From the NCBI RefSeq assembly GCF_049478495.1, contig NZ_CP168083.1, positions 682,001 through 746,000 of the forward strand: 64,000 nucleotides of DNA, read 5' to 3'. The notes beneath the pieces were generated by a model. That model did no database searches. It saw only the letters and a list, made by a program, of their open reading frames with translations, and was not told where the DNA came from. Below are positions 26,570 through 35,558 of this stretch, piece after piece. Position 1 is the first letter of the stretch. Every line of letters starts with the position of its first letter. A program made the translations under genes and the position numbers. Origin of the DNA: P36-A1 sp049478495. Lineage in GTDB: Bacteria > Bacillota_I > Bacilli_A > JAJDGJ01.

Positions 26570-27107
26570 AAATATTCAATATGAAAATCAGTAATTTTAT
26601 AATATTTATTAATGAAGTTAGAAATTTTATAAATAGAACAAAACTTTTAACAAAACTTTGTATTTATTACAAAAGGGATATTCTTTTTATATATGTTGTG
26701 CTATTTTATGATAAGTACACAGTAGTGATTAATGCTATAAATTACTTTAATAATAGGGTTATTCGTAATATTTTAAATGTATAAATTACAAAAATAATTA
26801 ACTATATGATAAGTTAATTAAGTTAAAATTAGCTTAGTAACTAGAAAAAATATAGGAAATAAATGGAATACAATTTTCTATTTTATAATATAATATGATA
26901 CTTACCATAGTTATTTAAAGTAAACTTATAGATAATTATTATATAAATTAAGTAGTATATATTAATAAGTTTACACTTATGTACATTCGGTGTAGAATAG
27001 GGCAATATATAAAATAAATCATGAAAGTATAAGTATAATATTACTTATTAGAATAGAAAAAATATTAATTTTTTTAATTAAATCAATTATTAAAGGAGAT
27101 CTCAATA
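26570..27107. other. Long AT-rich intergenic region between the ord operon and the flavin reductase gene
   Basis: About 540 nt hold no credible gene; a 79-codon frame here has no SD and a random AT-rich composition. The region must contain the divergent promoters. A GATAAGTTAATTAAGTTAA stretch near 26810 is the only distinct sequence. Confidence 0.5.
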
Positions 27108-27644
27108 ATGAAAGAAAAAATTGAAGTGTTTGATTATGCATCAGAAATATTAAAAAGTATAAATAAAGGTATTTTGTTAACTACAAAAGCAGGCGATAAA
27201 GTTAACACAATGACTATAGGATGGGGAAGTTTAGGCGTTGAATGGCGTACTAATATTTTTATTGCATATATTAGAGAAAATAGATTTACTGCAACACAAC
27301 TTCAAGAAAATGCTGAGTTTACTGTTAATGTTCCACTTGGTGATTTTGATAAAAAAATCATTGGAATTTGTGGTAGTAAGAGTGGTTTAAAAACAGATAA
27401 AATCAAAGAAGCTGGTTTAGATTTAATTGAATCTGATGTAGTATCAGTACCAGGAATAAAACAATTTCCATTAACTTTAGAATGCAAAGTAATTTATAAA
27501 AAGTTGCAGGACAAAGATCAAATAGAAGAGCGCTTTAATAAACAATTTTATCCTCAAGATGTTGCAAGTGATTTTCCAGGAGCTAATAAAGACTACCACT
27601 ATGCAATTTATGGTGAAATAGTAAATGCATATATTGCTAGATAG
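27108..27644 (+). CDS. Flavin reductase-like FMN-binding split-barrel protein, 178 aa
   Basis: A probable FMN-dependent reductase of the flavin reductase/DIM6-NTAB family. The FMN-binding signature is visible: VNTMTIGWGSLGVEWRTNIF (about 28-47), then IRENRFTATQLQENAEFTVNV and GICGSKSGLKTDK. Length agrees with this family in anaerobic Firmicutes. SD AAAGGAGA precedes the ATG. It is monocistronic with a long terminator. Its partner and substrate are unknown. Confidence 0.85.
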   Translation: MKEKIEVFDYASEILKSINKGILLTTKAGDKVNTMTIGWGSLGVEWRTNIFIAYIRENRFTATQLQENAEFTVNVPLGDFDKKIIGICGSKSGLKTDKIKEAGLDLIESDVVSVPGIKQFPLTLECKVIYKKLQDKDQIEERFNKQFYPQDVASDFPGANKDYHYAIYGEIVNAYIAR

Positions 27645-27683
27645 TTAGACCTAATTAAGGTATATTATTAAAATAATAAACAA

Positions 27684-27742
27684 AAAAAGATGAGTAAATG
27701 ATGTTAGTCTTGTTAAACAGACTTATCATTACTCATCTTTTT
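27684..27742. terminator. Long bidirectional terminator
   Basis: AAAAAGATGAGTAA pairs with TTACTCATCTTTTT, with further pairing inside (ATGAT/ATCAT and AGTCT/AGACT), between convergent genes. Confidence 0.85.
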
Positions 27743-27773
27743 GTGCACTTATATTCTTTTTTTAAAATTTAAA

Positions 27774-28214
27774 TTATTCACTAATAAGAGCATTTTCACC
27801 ATTATTGTGTAAATATTGGTTAATTTCTATAAGAGTTTTTTTATTTAAAATACAATTCATAATCAAAGCATCTTTAACAATCTTTGAATATAATTTGTTA
27901 TATTTAAATACTACAAGCATATCATTTACTTGTTCAATATCACAACCTATGTGTATCAAAATAGCTAATAAACGATCTCGACTTACTTTAGATTCATTAA
28001 ATGAATTGGTTGCTTTATAAATGGCTTTATTAATACCGATTTCATTACCAACAGCATTTGGATTAGTTCCTTTACTATCTATAAGATGCCATAGTTTATC
28101 CTTAGCTTCAGATAGGCTGTAACTCTTATAATCGTTAATAATACTAATATCTTTGCTAATTAATTCATCTATTAATTCTGTCTTCATTTTATGGATATCT
28201 ATTTTTTCTTTCAT
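27774..28214 (-). CDS. XRE-like helix-turn-helix regulator, 146 aa
   Basis: The C-terminal two thirds match a Firmicute HTH family by pattern: a divergent HTH (GTNPNAVGNEIGINKAIYKATN, about 49-70), SRDRLLAILIHIGCDIEQVNDML, then LYSKIVKDALIMNCILNKKTLIEINQYL. The first 45 residues are polar helix. DNA binding and targets are inferred. SD is weak (GGTGAT). It lies just downstream of the nhaC array in the same orientation but behind a terminator. Confidence 0.6.
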   Translation of the reverse strand: MKEKIDIHKMKTELIDELISKDISIINDYKSYSLSEAKDKLWHLIDSKGTNPNAVGNEIGINKAIYKATNSFNESKVSRDRLLAILIHIGCDIEQVNDMLVVFKYNKLYSKIVKDALIMNCILNKKTLIEINQYLHNNGENALISE

Positions 28215-28276
28215 GTTATCACCAACTATATTATAGCAAATAATTTATACAATTATAAGCTATTATTATTTATAAA

Positions 28277-28308
28277 AAAAACTATAACAAATATTTGCTA
28301 TAGTTTTT
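28277..28308. terminator. Bidirectional terminator after nhaC copy 1
   Basis: AAAAACTATA pairs perfectly with TATAGTTTTT around a 12-nt loop. Confidence 0.8.
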
Positions 28309-28320
28309 AAAAATTAAATA

Positions 28321-29919
28321 TTAAACTGCATCTACATGATCGCTTCCATCATCAGGGAACATTGCATATCCTGTAGCTGCTGCAATAACTTCTGCAACTG
28401 GGTTGATTAAGTTAAAGAAAGCATAAGGCGCATATGCAAATGGGCTAACTCCTAAGAATCCCATCATTGTTGCACCACATGTATTCCATGGTACTAATGC
28501 AGATGTAATTGTACCACCTGATTCTAGAACTCTTGATTGAACACGAGGCGCTAAATTAAGTTTTCTAAATCCTTCTTTATACATTCTACCTGGTAAAACA
28601 ATTGATACATATTGATCAGCTGCTAAGATATTAACAGCAATTGCAGTTAAGATAGATGTTAAAACTAATGACCAAGGTTTTCCAATTAATCCTTTTAGTG
28701 AATCTACTAATGATACAAGCATACCACTTGCTTCCATAGCTCCACCAAAACACATAGCACAGAAGATTAATGAAACTGTCCATAACATTGAATCTAATCC
28801 ACCACGAGTAAGTAGTGATTGAACATCAAGTAAAATTTGTGGTTGATTTGGTAAGTTTGCAGCTGCTGTAGTTGTATTTAATACATCCATTGCACTTCCA
28901 CCTTCTGGAACTGCTCCAGTAAAGTATTCCATACCATTGTAGAAATTACCACCATCTACTAGACTATATTCATTGAAAAATTGCGCTACATGATCAGCAT
29001 TTGGTAGTGTAGAACCATCAAACTCATAACCATAATGTAATTGTCCAAGAATGCCTGCCATATCTGATTGACCTTGAATAAAGACTGTACATAAAATACC
29101 TAAGACTGTTGCTAGCATTAAACCTGGTAAAGCAGGTAATTTAAATACTACCATTCCAACAATAATTAATGGTGGAAGAAGTAATAGAATATTAATGTTG
29201 AAAGCACTATCTAATACATTTTGTAAGTCAGCGATTTGAGCTAAATCTCCACCTGAACCTTTAACAGTTACAAATCCTAAGATTACATAACCTACTAGTG
29301 CAATTATATAAGATGGAACTGTTGTATAAACCATTGATTTAATGTGATCAAACAAAGTAGTTCCAGCAATTGCAGGTGCTAAGTTTGTTGTGTCAGATAA
29401 TGGAGACATTTTATCACCCATATAAGCACCAGCAACAATAGAACCAGCTGCCATAGCAGGATCTATGTTTAAAGCTTTTGCAATACCAACTAAAGCAATA
29501 CCAACTGTACCAGCTGTAGTCCATGAAGAACCTGTAGCAAGTGCAACGATTGTTGAAAGAAGACATGCAGTCACAAAGAAGAATTGTGGGTTAATGATTT
29601 GTAATCCATAATAAATCATAGCAGGTACAATACCTCCAGCTAACCAAGAAGCAATAAGCATACCAATTACTAATAAGATGATACATGCTTGCATTGCCAT
29701 CATAATTGACTGATACATACCTTTTTCGACTACATCCCATTTAGTACCATCTAAGCGTGCTAGGATTGCAGCAGTGATAGTCCCTAAAATTAAAGGGATG
29801 TGTGGATCTAATTCCCACTTCAATATTCCTACTATTAAATATACAACTAATAATAAGATAGTAATAATTCCGTATGCTTTTCTTCTGCCTGTTACTTCAG
29901 GCATGATAACTTCACTCAT
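28321..29919 (-). CDS. nhaC: NhaC-family Na+/H+ antiporter, copy 1, 532 aa
   Basis: Membrane antiporter of the NhaC family (about 12 spans), expected to exchange external H+ for Na+ or to couple amino-acid-linked ion movement. Family motifs: SIMMAMQACIILLVIGMLIASWLAGG, LLSTIVALATGSSWTTAGTVGIAL and GAYMGDKMSPLSDTTNLAPAI. NhaC genes accompany ornithine-fermentation clusters in clostridia, matching this location. SD GGAGGGGAG follows a small hairpin in the leader. A 290-nt stretch (28550-28839) is identical to copy 2. Confidence 0.92.
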   Translation of the reverse strand: MSEVIMPEVTGRRKAYGIITILLLVVYLIVGILKWELDPHIPLILGTITAAILARLDGTKWDVVEKGMYQSIMMAMQACIILLVIGMLIASWLAGGIVPAMIYYGLQIINPQFFFVTACLLSTIVALATGSSWTTAGTVGIALVGIAKALNIDPAMAAGSIVAGAYMGDKMSPLSDTTNLAPAIAGTTLFDHIKSMVYTTVPSYIIALVGYVILGFVTVKGSGGDLAQIADLQNVLDSAFNINILLLLPPLIIVGMVVFKLPALPGLMLATVLGILCTVFIQGQSDMAGILGQLHYGYEFDGSTLPNADHVAQFFNEYSLVDGGNFYNGMEYFTGAVPEGGSAMDVLNTTTAAANLPNQPQILLDVQSLLTRGGLDSMLWTVSLIFCAMCFGGAMEASGMLVSLVDSLKGLIGKPWSLVLTSILTAIAVNILAADQYVSIVLPGRMYKEGFRKLNLAPRVQSRVLESGGTITSALVPWNTCGATMMGFLGVSPFAYAPYAFFNLINPVAEVIAAATGYAMFPDDGSDHVDAV

Positions 29920-29934
29920 AATTCTCTCCCCTCC

Positions 29935-29955
29935 GTCTGTTTGAGTTGAACAGAC
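29935..29955 (-). promoter_or_regulatory. Leader hairpin directly before the SD of nhaC copy 1
   Basis: GTCTGTT pairs with AACAGAC, 2 nt before GGAGGGGAG on the minus strand. A second small pairing (CGCT/AGCG) lies just upstream. Equivalent hairpins with different sequence precede copies 2 and 3. Confidence 0.55.
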
Positions 29956-29994
29956 CCTACGCTATAAGCGCTTTTAATATTTTAATATACATAC

Positions 29995-30000
29995 ATTATA
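29995..30000 (-). promoter_or_regulatory. Promoter -10 of nhaC copy 1
   Basis: TATAAT lies in AATAATTAGTATATAATGTA, a context closely repeated before copy 2 (identical AATAATTAGTATATAAT) and loosely before copy 3. Confidence 0.55.
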
Positions 30001-30009
30001 TACTAATTA

Positions 30010-30440
30010 TTCATTTCTTGAACATAAATAGTTTATTTTTTTTTGGAACCATAACTATTTTTTATAGAAGAGTTGTCATATAAGAGTGATATGAGTAAGT
30101 GTTAAGCAATTATGTTGCTTATGACAAAAAAACTATAAAAAAAAAGTAATAAAAAATAAACTATTTATTAAATACGTGTAAATATCGTTATACTTATCAT
30201 GTTTTTATATTAATAAGTGAAATTAATGATAAACTTCAATATAAAATATAGTTTACAAGCAGTTTACTTTTAACCTTATTTAAGGGCTTTTTCCGCCTTT
30301 TTTCTAGAGGTTTAATTTCTAGAATTATATGTAATATTTATATAAAAAATATTACATATAATGAATTTATTCTTTGAATATATATTTGTAAGGGTAGTAA
30401 GATTAAAGACTATTTATAAAAAGACATGTATACATAAAGA
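30010..30440. other. Gene-free AT-rich region upstream of nhaC copy 1
   Basis: No coding frame is credible. It contains a long imperfect stem around 30071-30125 (TTGTCATAtAAG with CTTATGACAA) and a perfect 16-bp inverted repeat at 30324-30362. Confidence 0.5.
30324..30362. repeat. 16-bp perfect inverted repeat
   Basis: ATTATATGTAATATTT (30324-30339) and AAATATTACATATAAT (30347-30362) flank a 7-nt loop; no U-tract, so not an ordinary terminator. Confidence 0.7.
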
Positions 30441-30495
30441 AAAAATACCTTTAGAGGTTTAGTTAAAGATAACATAAACATAAAGGTATTGATTT
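30441..30495 (-). terminator. Terminator of nhaC copy 2
   Basis: On the minus strand AATACCTTTA pairs with TAAAGGTATT across a long loop, followed by a U6 run. Confidence 0.65.
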
Positions 30496-30564
30496 TTTTT
30501 CTAATTCAAATAAAAGTCTGTAATAATTACATAAAATATTCTAAAGAGAAAAAATTATATGGTT

Positions 30565-32160
30565 TTAAACAGCATCAACGTGATCGCTTCCATCATCTGG
30601 GAACATTGCATATCCTGTAGCTGCTGCAATAACTTCTATTACTGGGTTAATAATATTTAAAAATGCATAAGGTGCATAAGCAAATGGATTAACTCCTAAG
30701 AATCCCATCATTGTCGCACCACATGTATTCCATGGTACTAGTGGTGAAGTTAAAGTACCACCTGATTCTAGAACTCTTGATTGAACACGAGGTGCTAAAT
30801 TAAGTTTTCTAAATCCTTCTTTATACATTCTACCTGGTAAAACAATTGATACATATTGATCAGCTGCTAAGATATTAACAGCAATTGCAGTTAAGATAGA
30901 TGTTAAAACTAATGACCAAGGTTTTCCAATTAATCCTTTTAGTGAATCTACTAATGATACAAGCATACCACTTGCTTCCATAGCTCCACCAAAACACATA
31001 GCACAGAAGATTAATGAAACTGTCCATAACATTGAATCTAATCCACCACGAGTAAGTAGTGATTGAACATCAAGTAAAATTTGAGCATTGTTTGGTAGAG
31101 TAGATGCTGCAGTAGCATTAAAGACATCCATTGCACTTCCACCATCTGGAACTGCTCCAGTAAAGTATTCCATACCATTATAATAATTTCCTGCATCAAC
31201 TAGACTATATTCATTAAAGAACTGGGCAACATTATCGGCATTTGGTAGTGTAGCACCATCAAATACATATCCATAATGTAATTGACTCAAGATATGAGCT
31301 GGATCATTTTGACCTTGGATAAATACTGTACATAACATACCTAATACTGTTGCTAGCATTAAACCTGGTAAAGCTGGTAATTTAAATACTACCATTCCAA
31401 CGATGATTAATGGTGGTACTAATAATAATAGGTTAATGTTAAATGCGCTTGAAAGTACATTTTGTAAATCAACTATTTCTTTTAAGTCTCCTCCAGCACC
31501 TTTAACAGCAACAAATCCTAAGATAATATAAGCTACTAAAGAAATAACATAAGCTGGTATTGTTGTGTAGCACATTGATTTAATGTGATCAAACAATGTA
31601 GTTCCAGCAATTGCAGGTGCTAAGTTTGTAGTATCTGATAGTGGTGACATTTTATCACCAAAGTATGCTCCAGCAACAATTGAACCAGCTGCCATAGCAG
31701 GGTCAATATTCAATGCATTTGCAATACCAACTAAAGCAATACCAACTGTACCAGCTGTAGTCCAAGAAGAACCAGTAGCTAAAGATACAACTGATGCTAA
31801 TAAACAAGCAGTAACAAAGAAAAACTGTGGATTAATAATTTGTAATCCATAATAAATCATAGCAGGTACAATACCTCCAGCTAACCAAGAAGCAATAAGC
31901 ATACCAATTACTAATAAGATGATACATGCTTGCATTGCCATCATAATTGACTGATACATACCTTTTTCCACGATTTCCCATTTTGTTCCATCAATTTTTG
32001 CTAAAATAGCAGCCGTTATAGTTCCAAGAATTAATGGAATGTGAGGATCTAACTCCCATTTTAATATTCCCACTATTAAATATACAACAAGTAGTAATAT
32101 TGCAATAATTCCAAATGCTTTTCGTCTTCCTGTAACCTCAGGCATAAAAACTTCACTCAT
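30565..32160 (-). CDS. nhaC: NhaC-family Na+/H+ antiporter, copy 2, 531 aa
   Basis: Same family, length and membrane topology as copy 1, differing mainly in the region after residue 300 and in scattered conservative changes. The ATG at 32160 (MSEVFMPEVTGRRKAFG) is chosen for GAGAGGAG 7 nt upstream and for agreement with the other copies; 11 more codons upstream are open but run through the leader hairpin. It has its own promoter, leader and terminator, so the three copies can be expressed separately. Confidence 0.92.
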   Translation of the reverse strand: MSEVFMPEVTGRRKAFGIIAILLLVVYLIVGILKWELDPHIPLILGTITAAILAKIDGTKWEIVEKGMYQSIMMAMQACIILLVIGMLIASWLAGGIVPAMIYYGLQIINPQFFFVTACLLASVVSLATGSSWTTAGTVGIALVGIANALNIDPAMAAGSIVAGAYFGDKMSPLSDTTNLAPAIAGTTLFDHIKSMCYTTIPAYVISLVAYIILGFVAVKGAGGDLKEIVDLQNVLSSAFNINLLLLVPPLIIVGMVVFKLPALPGLMLATVLGMLCTVFIQGQNDPAHILSQLHYGYVFDGATLPNADNVAQFFNEYSLVDAGNYYNGMEYFTGAVPDGGSAMDVFNATAASTLPNNAQILLDVQSLLTRGGLDSMLWTVSLIFCAMCFGGAMEASGMLVSLVDSLKGLIGKPWSLVLTSILTAIAVNILAADQYVSIVLPGRMYKEGFRKLNLAPRVQSRVLESGGTLTSPLVPWNTCGATMMGFLGVNPFAYAPYAFLNIINPVIEVIAAATGYAMFPDDGSDHVDAV

Positions 32161-32179
32161 AATTTTCTCCTCTCTTTCT

Positions 32180-32195
32180 GTTTGATTGCTCAAAC
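32180..32195 (-). promoter_or_regulatory. Leader hairpin before the SD of nhaC copy 2
   Basis: GTTTGA pairs with TCAAAC around GCAA, shortly before AGAGAGGAG. Position matches the copy 1 hairpin while the stem sequence differs. Confidence 0.5.
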
Positions 32196-32228
32196 TTATA
32201 AAACGATTTTAAATTTTGATATACATAT

Positions 32229-32234
32229 ATTATA
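32229..32234 (-). promoter_or_regulatory. Promoter -10 of nhaC copy 2
   Basis: TATAAT lies in the same AATAATTAGTATATAAT context as for copy 1; leader of about 65 nt. Confidence 0.55.
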
Positions 32235-32574
32235 TACTAATTATTCACTTAGCAAACATATATATACAATAAAATTGTTTATAGATATAAAAAAGGAGAA
32301 TATATATACTAATTATTTTTTTATTGAATGTTGTGTGTGTGTGTTTAATATTATGAGTGTATGTTGATTGTGTTATAAAACAAATAATAAAGATAAAACA
32401 ATTGTAGTGGGGATTGAATGTTTTATATTTAATATTAAACTAATTATAACTATATTAAAAAAATAAAACTTAGTGTTTTTGCAAAAAAAATTATAATATT
32501 TTTGGAAAAATTATAAAAAAAGCATGATTATTTTTATAATTTCATAATATCTTTATATATCTTTTAAAAAAAGT
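32235..32574. other. AT-rich gene-free region between nhaC copies 2 and 3
   Basis: Nothing coding is seen. It includes a short GT microsatellite (about 32331-32343) and long A/T runs. Confidence 0.5.
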
Positions 32575-32603
32575 TAAAAAAATGACTAGTTTTAGCTAGT
32601 CAT
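32575..32603 (-). terminator. Terminator of nhaC copy 3
   Basis: On the minus strand ATGACTAG pairs with CTAGTCAT and is followed by seven U. Confidence 0.75.
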
Positions 32604-32663
32604 ATGTATAATCATTTAGTTATATTTTATGCTTTGTATAATTAATAATATTTATATGATTTA

Positions 32664-34259
32664 TTATACTGAATCTATATAGTCACTTCCATCATCAGGA
32701 AACATAGCCCAACCTGTTGCTGCTGCAATAACTTCTAAAATAGGATTTAGTAAGTTAAAAAAAGCATAAGGAGCATAGGCAAAAGAATTAACTCCTAAAA
32801 AACTTGTCATAGTTGCTCCACATGTATTCCATGGTACAAGCGCAGAGGTGATTGTTCCTCCAGATTCTAAAACTCTTGATTGTACTCTTGGTGCTAAATT
32901 AAGCTTTTTAAAACCTTCTTTATACATTCTTCCAGGTATTACTATTGATACATACTGATCTGATGCTAAGATGTTTACTAAAATTCCTGTACAAATAGAT
33001 GTTAAAACTAAAGACCATGGTTTACTAATTAGACCTTTTAACGAATCTACTAATGAAACTAACATTCCACTTGCTTCCATAGCACCTCCAAAACACATAG
33101 CACAAAAAATAAGAGATACTGTTCCTAGCATTGAAGATAAACCACCCCTTGAAAGTAGTGCTTTAACATCTAGCAATATTTGAGCATTATTTGGTAGATT
33201 AGCTTGCGATGAATTATTAAATACATCCATAGCACTTCCACCATCTGAAACTGCTTTGCTAAAATATTCCATACCATTATAATAGTTACCTGCATCTACT
33301 AGGCTATATTCATTAAAGAAGGTAGCAACATTATCAGCATTATTTAATGTAGAACCTGTATAAGTATAACCATTGTGTAATTGTTCAAAAATTAAAGCAA
33401 AGTCTTTTTGGTTTTGAATTAGAACAGTACATACAACTCCTAGTAAAGTAGCTAGCATTAATCCTGGTAAAGCAGGTAATTTTAAAACTACCATTCCTAC
33501 AATTATTAGAGGCGGTAAAAGTAGAAATAGATTAATCTTATAAGAACTTGCTAAGACATTTTGCAATTCTGTAATTTGAGCTAAATCGCCACCACTTTCT
33601 TTCACAACAATGAAACCTAAAACAATATATGCAATTAAAACTAATACATATGCTGGAATAGTAGTATAGACCATAGATTTAATATGATCAAACAAAGTTG
33701 TGCCGGCAATAGCTGGCGCTAAATTAGTAGTATCAGATAGTGGTGACATTTTATCACCCATGTATGCTCCAGAAACGATAGATCCTGCTGCCATAGCAGC
33801 ATCAATGTTTAAAGCTTTTGAAATACCAATTAAAGCTATACCAACTGTTCCAGCAGTAGTCCAAGACGAACCAGTTGCTAGTGCAACAATTGTTGATAGT
33901 AAACAAGCAGTTACAAAGAAAAATTGTGGGTTAATTATTTTTAAACCATAATAAATCATGGCCTGTACTATTCCTCCTGTTAACCATGAAGAGATTAACA
34001 TTCCAATTACTAAAAGGATAATGCAAGCTTGCATTGCCATCATAATTGATTGATACATTCCTTTTTCAATTACATCCCAACTTGTGCCATCTAATTTAGC
34101 AAGAATAGCTGCAGTAATGCTACCTAGAATTAGTGGTATTTGAGCACTTAATCCCATTTTTAAAATTCCAACAAATAAATAGGTTACTAGTAAAACAATG
34201 GCAATTACACCAAATAATTTACGTCGTGTTGTTACTTCAGGTATTATAATTTCACTCAT
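32664..34259 (-). CDS. nhaC: NhaC-family Na+/H+ antiporter, copy 3, 531 aa
   Basis: The most diverged of the three paralogues but with every family motif intact (SIMMAMQACIILLVIGMLIS, TGSSWTTAGTVGIALIGI, GDKMSPLSDTTNLAPAI). The start at 34259 (MSEIIIPEVTTRRKLFG) follows AAAGGA by 7 nt; 13 codons further upstream are open but lie in the leader. Three tandem copies suggest dosage or different ion/pH set points during arginine/ornithine fermentation; that is inference. Confidence 0.9.
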   Translation of the reverse strand: MSEIIIPEVTTRRKLFGVIAIVLLVTYLFVGILKMGLSAQIPLILGSITAAILAKLDGTSWDVIEKGMYQSIMMAMQACIILLVIGMLISSWLTGGIVQAMIYYGLKIINPQFFFVTACLLSTIVALATGSSWTTAGTVGIALIGISKALNIDAAMAAGSIVSGAYMGDKMSPLSDTTNLAPAIAGTTLFDHIKSMVYTTIPAYVLVLIAYIVLGFIVVKESGGDLAQITELQNVLASSYKINLFLLLPPLIIVGMVVLKLPALPGLMLATLLGVVCTVLIQNQKDFALIFEQLHNGYTYTGSTLNNADNVATFFNEYSLVDAGNYYNGMEYFSKAVSDGGSAMDVFNNSSQANLPNNAQILLDVKALLSRGGLSSMLGTVSLIFCAMCFGGAMEASGMLVSLVDSLKGLISKPWSLVLTSICTGILVNILASDQYVSIVIPGRMYKEGFKKLNLAPRVQSRVLESGGTITSALVPWNTCGATMTSFLGVNSFAYAPYAFFNLLNPILEVIAAATGWAMFPDDGSDYIDSV

Positions 34260-34274
34260 AATTATGTCCTTTCT

Positions 34275-34287
34275 GTCTAATATAGAC
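34275..34287 (-). promoter_or_regulatory. Leader hairpin before the SD of nhaC copy 3
   Basis: GTCTA pairs with TAGAC just upstream of AAAGGA. Weakest of the three equivalent hairpins. A CGC/GCG pairing precedes it, as before copy 1. Confidence 0.45.
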
Positions 34288-34331
34288 CTGCGCATCAAGC
34301 GACTTTTAAATTTGAATACATTATTATTATA

Positions 34332-34672
34332 TACATAATTAAAGTGCTTTAAAGATACAGTTTTAAGGGAATATTATTAATATAATTCCTACTTATGCAA
34401 AAAAATAATTATGGTGATTTCTTAATTATTTATTAACAAAAAAAGTTTTAATTAAGCAAAAAGGCATAAAAAAAATATAATTAAAAGTTCTATTAGATTG
34501 TTTAATGATAAATTTCAAAAAAACAAAAGAAATGTATATTTTTAATTATTAGTAAAAACATAATATTAAACTAATTTTTATTTGTTAATATTATATGAAT
34601 AAATTATTATAAACACCTTGTTTTTTTTTACAATAAACTGTATTATTAAATTTGACAGAATGGAGTGAGAAA
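34332..34672. other. AT-rich divergent promoter region
   Basis: It separates nhaC copy 3 from the small membrane-protein genes. TATAAT at 34326-34331 (minus) serves copy 3. No gene or strong inverted repeat is visible. Confidence 0.45.
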
Positions 34673-35086
34673 ATGCATATAATGGGTAAAAAATTGAAGT
34701 TTCAGTCAACACTTTTTGTAATATGTGTCATCGTAGTACTTTTTGCAGAAATTTTAACTTTGGTTTTAAAAGGAAAAACTTTAAGTGATACTGCTGCAAC
34801 AATTTATGGAACTATTGTGGCTGCTAGTTATGTTGCCGAAATAATTGGGTTTATAGCATTGATATGTATGATTCTTTATGATAATACTTATCATTACTTT
34901 GAAAATTTAAAAGTTAAAAAAATAATTACTGTTTTCTATGGAGCTGTATTCATTAATTTATTTGCAATGATGTTTAGATTAATTGATTACCACATAGTTT
35001 GGAGTATTTTAAATATAATTGTTTCAATTATTATGGTGTATTGTGTACTTTGGTTAGAATTAAAAGATCATCACAAATATGATTAA
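34673..35086 (+). CDS. Hypothetical four-span membrane protein, 137 aa
   Basis: Four hydrophobic helices (about 12-32, 44-70, 85-106 and 110-130) fill the chain. The ATG at 34673 is preferred because TGGAGTGAG lies 4 nt before it; an in-frame TTG seven codons earlier has no SD. First of three consecutive small membrane proteins of similar size and topology. No family recognised. It may have its own transcript, as a short hairpin-like AGTGT/ACACT pairing follows. Confidence 0.65.
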   Translation: MHIMGKKLKFQSTLFVICVIVVLFAEILTLVLKGKTLSDTAATIYGTIVAASYVAEIIGFIALICMILYDNTYHYFENLKVKKIITVFYGAVFINLFAMMFRLIDYHIVWSILNIIVSIIMVYCVLWLELKDHHKYD

Positions 35087-35153
35087 AATAAAAGTGTACT
35101 AACACTTTTTTATTTTATAATATATAATTATTGTATAAGAAAGAAGGATTAAA

Positions 35154-35558
35154 ATGAATTTTAATAAAAAACAAACAACTATAGCAAGAAATGTTGCTTT
35201 AATAGTGTTAATCATACAAGTGTTTTTACTAGAAAAATTAGGTAAATCAATAGGGCTAAGCGATCTACTAACATTTCAATTAAATGCTGTATGTAATGTA
35301 ATCTTTATTTTTGCAGCAGCAATTTGGATTATATTTGATTTAAACAATGATGGTAGAGTTAATGTAAGAACAAATCAGCAATATAACTTATTTGTGAAGA
35401 TGTTTTTTATAGCTTATATTATTATTTCAATAATATATATTGCAGGAGTTTCATTACAAATTAATAGTTTATATACCATTGGTACAGCAGGAAACATGTT
35501 AGCCTTTATTGCTTTAATAGCCGCAATGTTTATATTTAATAAGAAAGGAAAGAAATAA
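35154..35558 (+). CDS. Hypothetical four-span membrane protein, 134 aa
   Basis: Four membrane helices, with a polar loop after the second that reads DLNNDGRVNVRTN. This DxNxDGxV pattern resembles a calcium-binding EF-hand/dockerin loop, though it may be coincidental. Basic C-terminus. SD AGAAGG. Its stop overlaps the start of the next gene (TAATG), so the pair is coupled. Confidence 0.65.
   Translation: MNFNKKQTTIARNVALIVLIIQVFLLEKLGKSIGLSDLLTFQLNAVCNVIFIFAAAIWIIFDLNNDGRVNVRTNQQYNLFVKMFFIAYIIISIIYIAGVSLQINSLYTIGTAGNMLAFIALIAAMFIFNKKGKK

Noticed and set aside
26545..26784. 79-codon frame on the plus strand in the ord/flavin reductase gap
   Set aside because: No SD, AT-rich random composition (many Ile, Asn, Tyr), and it overlaps the ord promoter.
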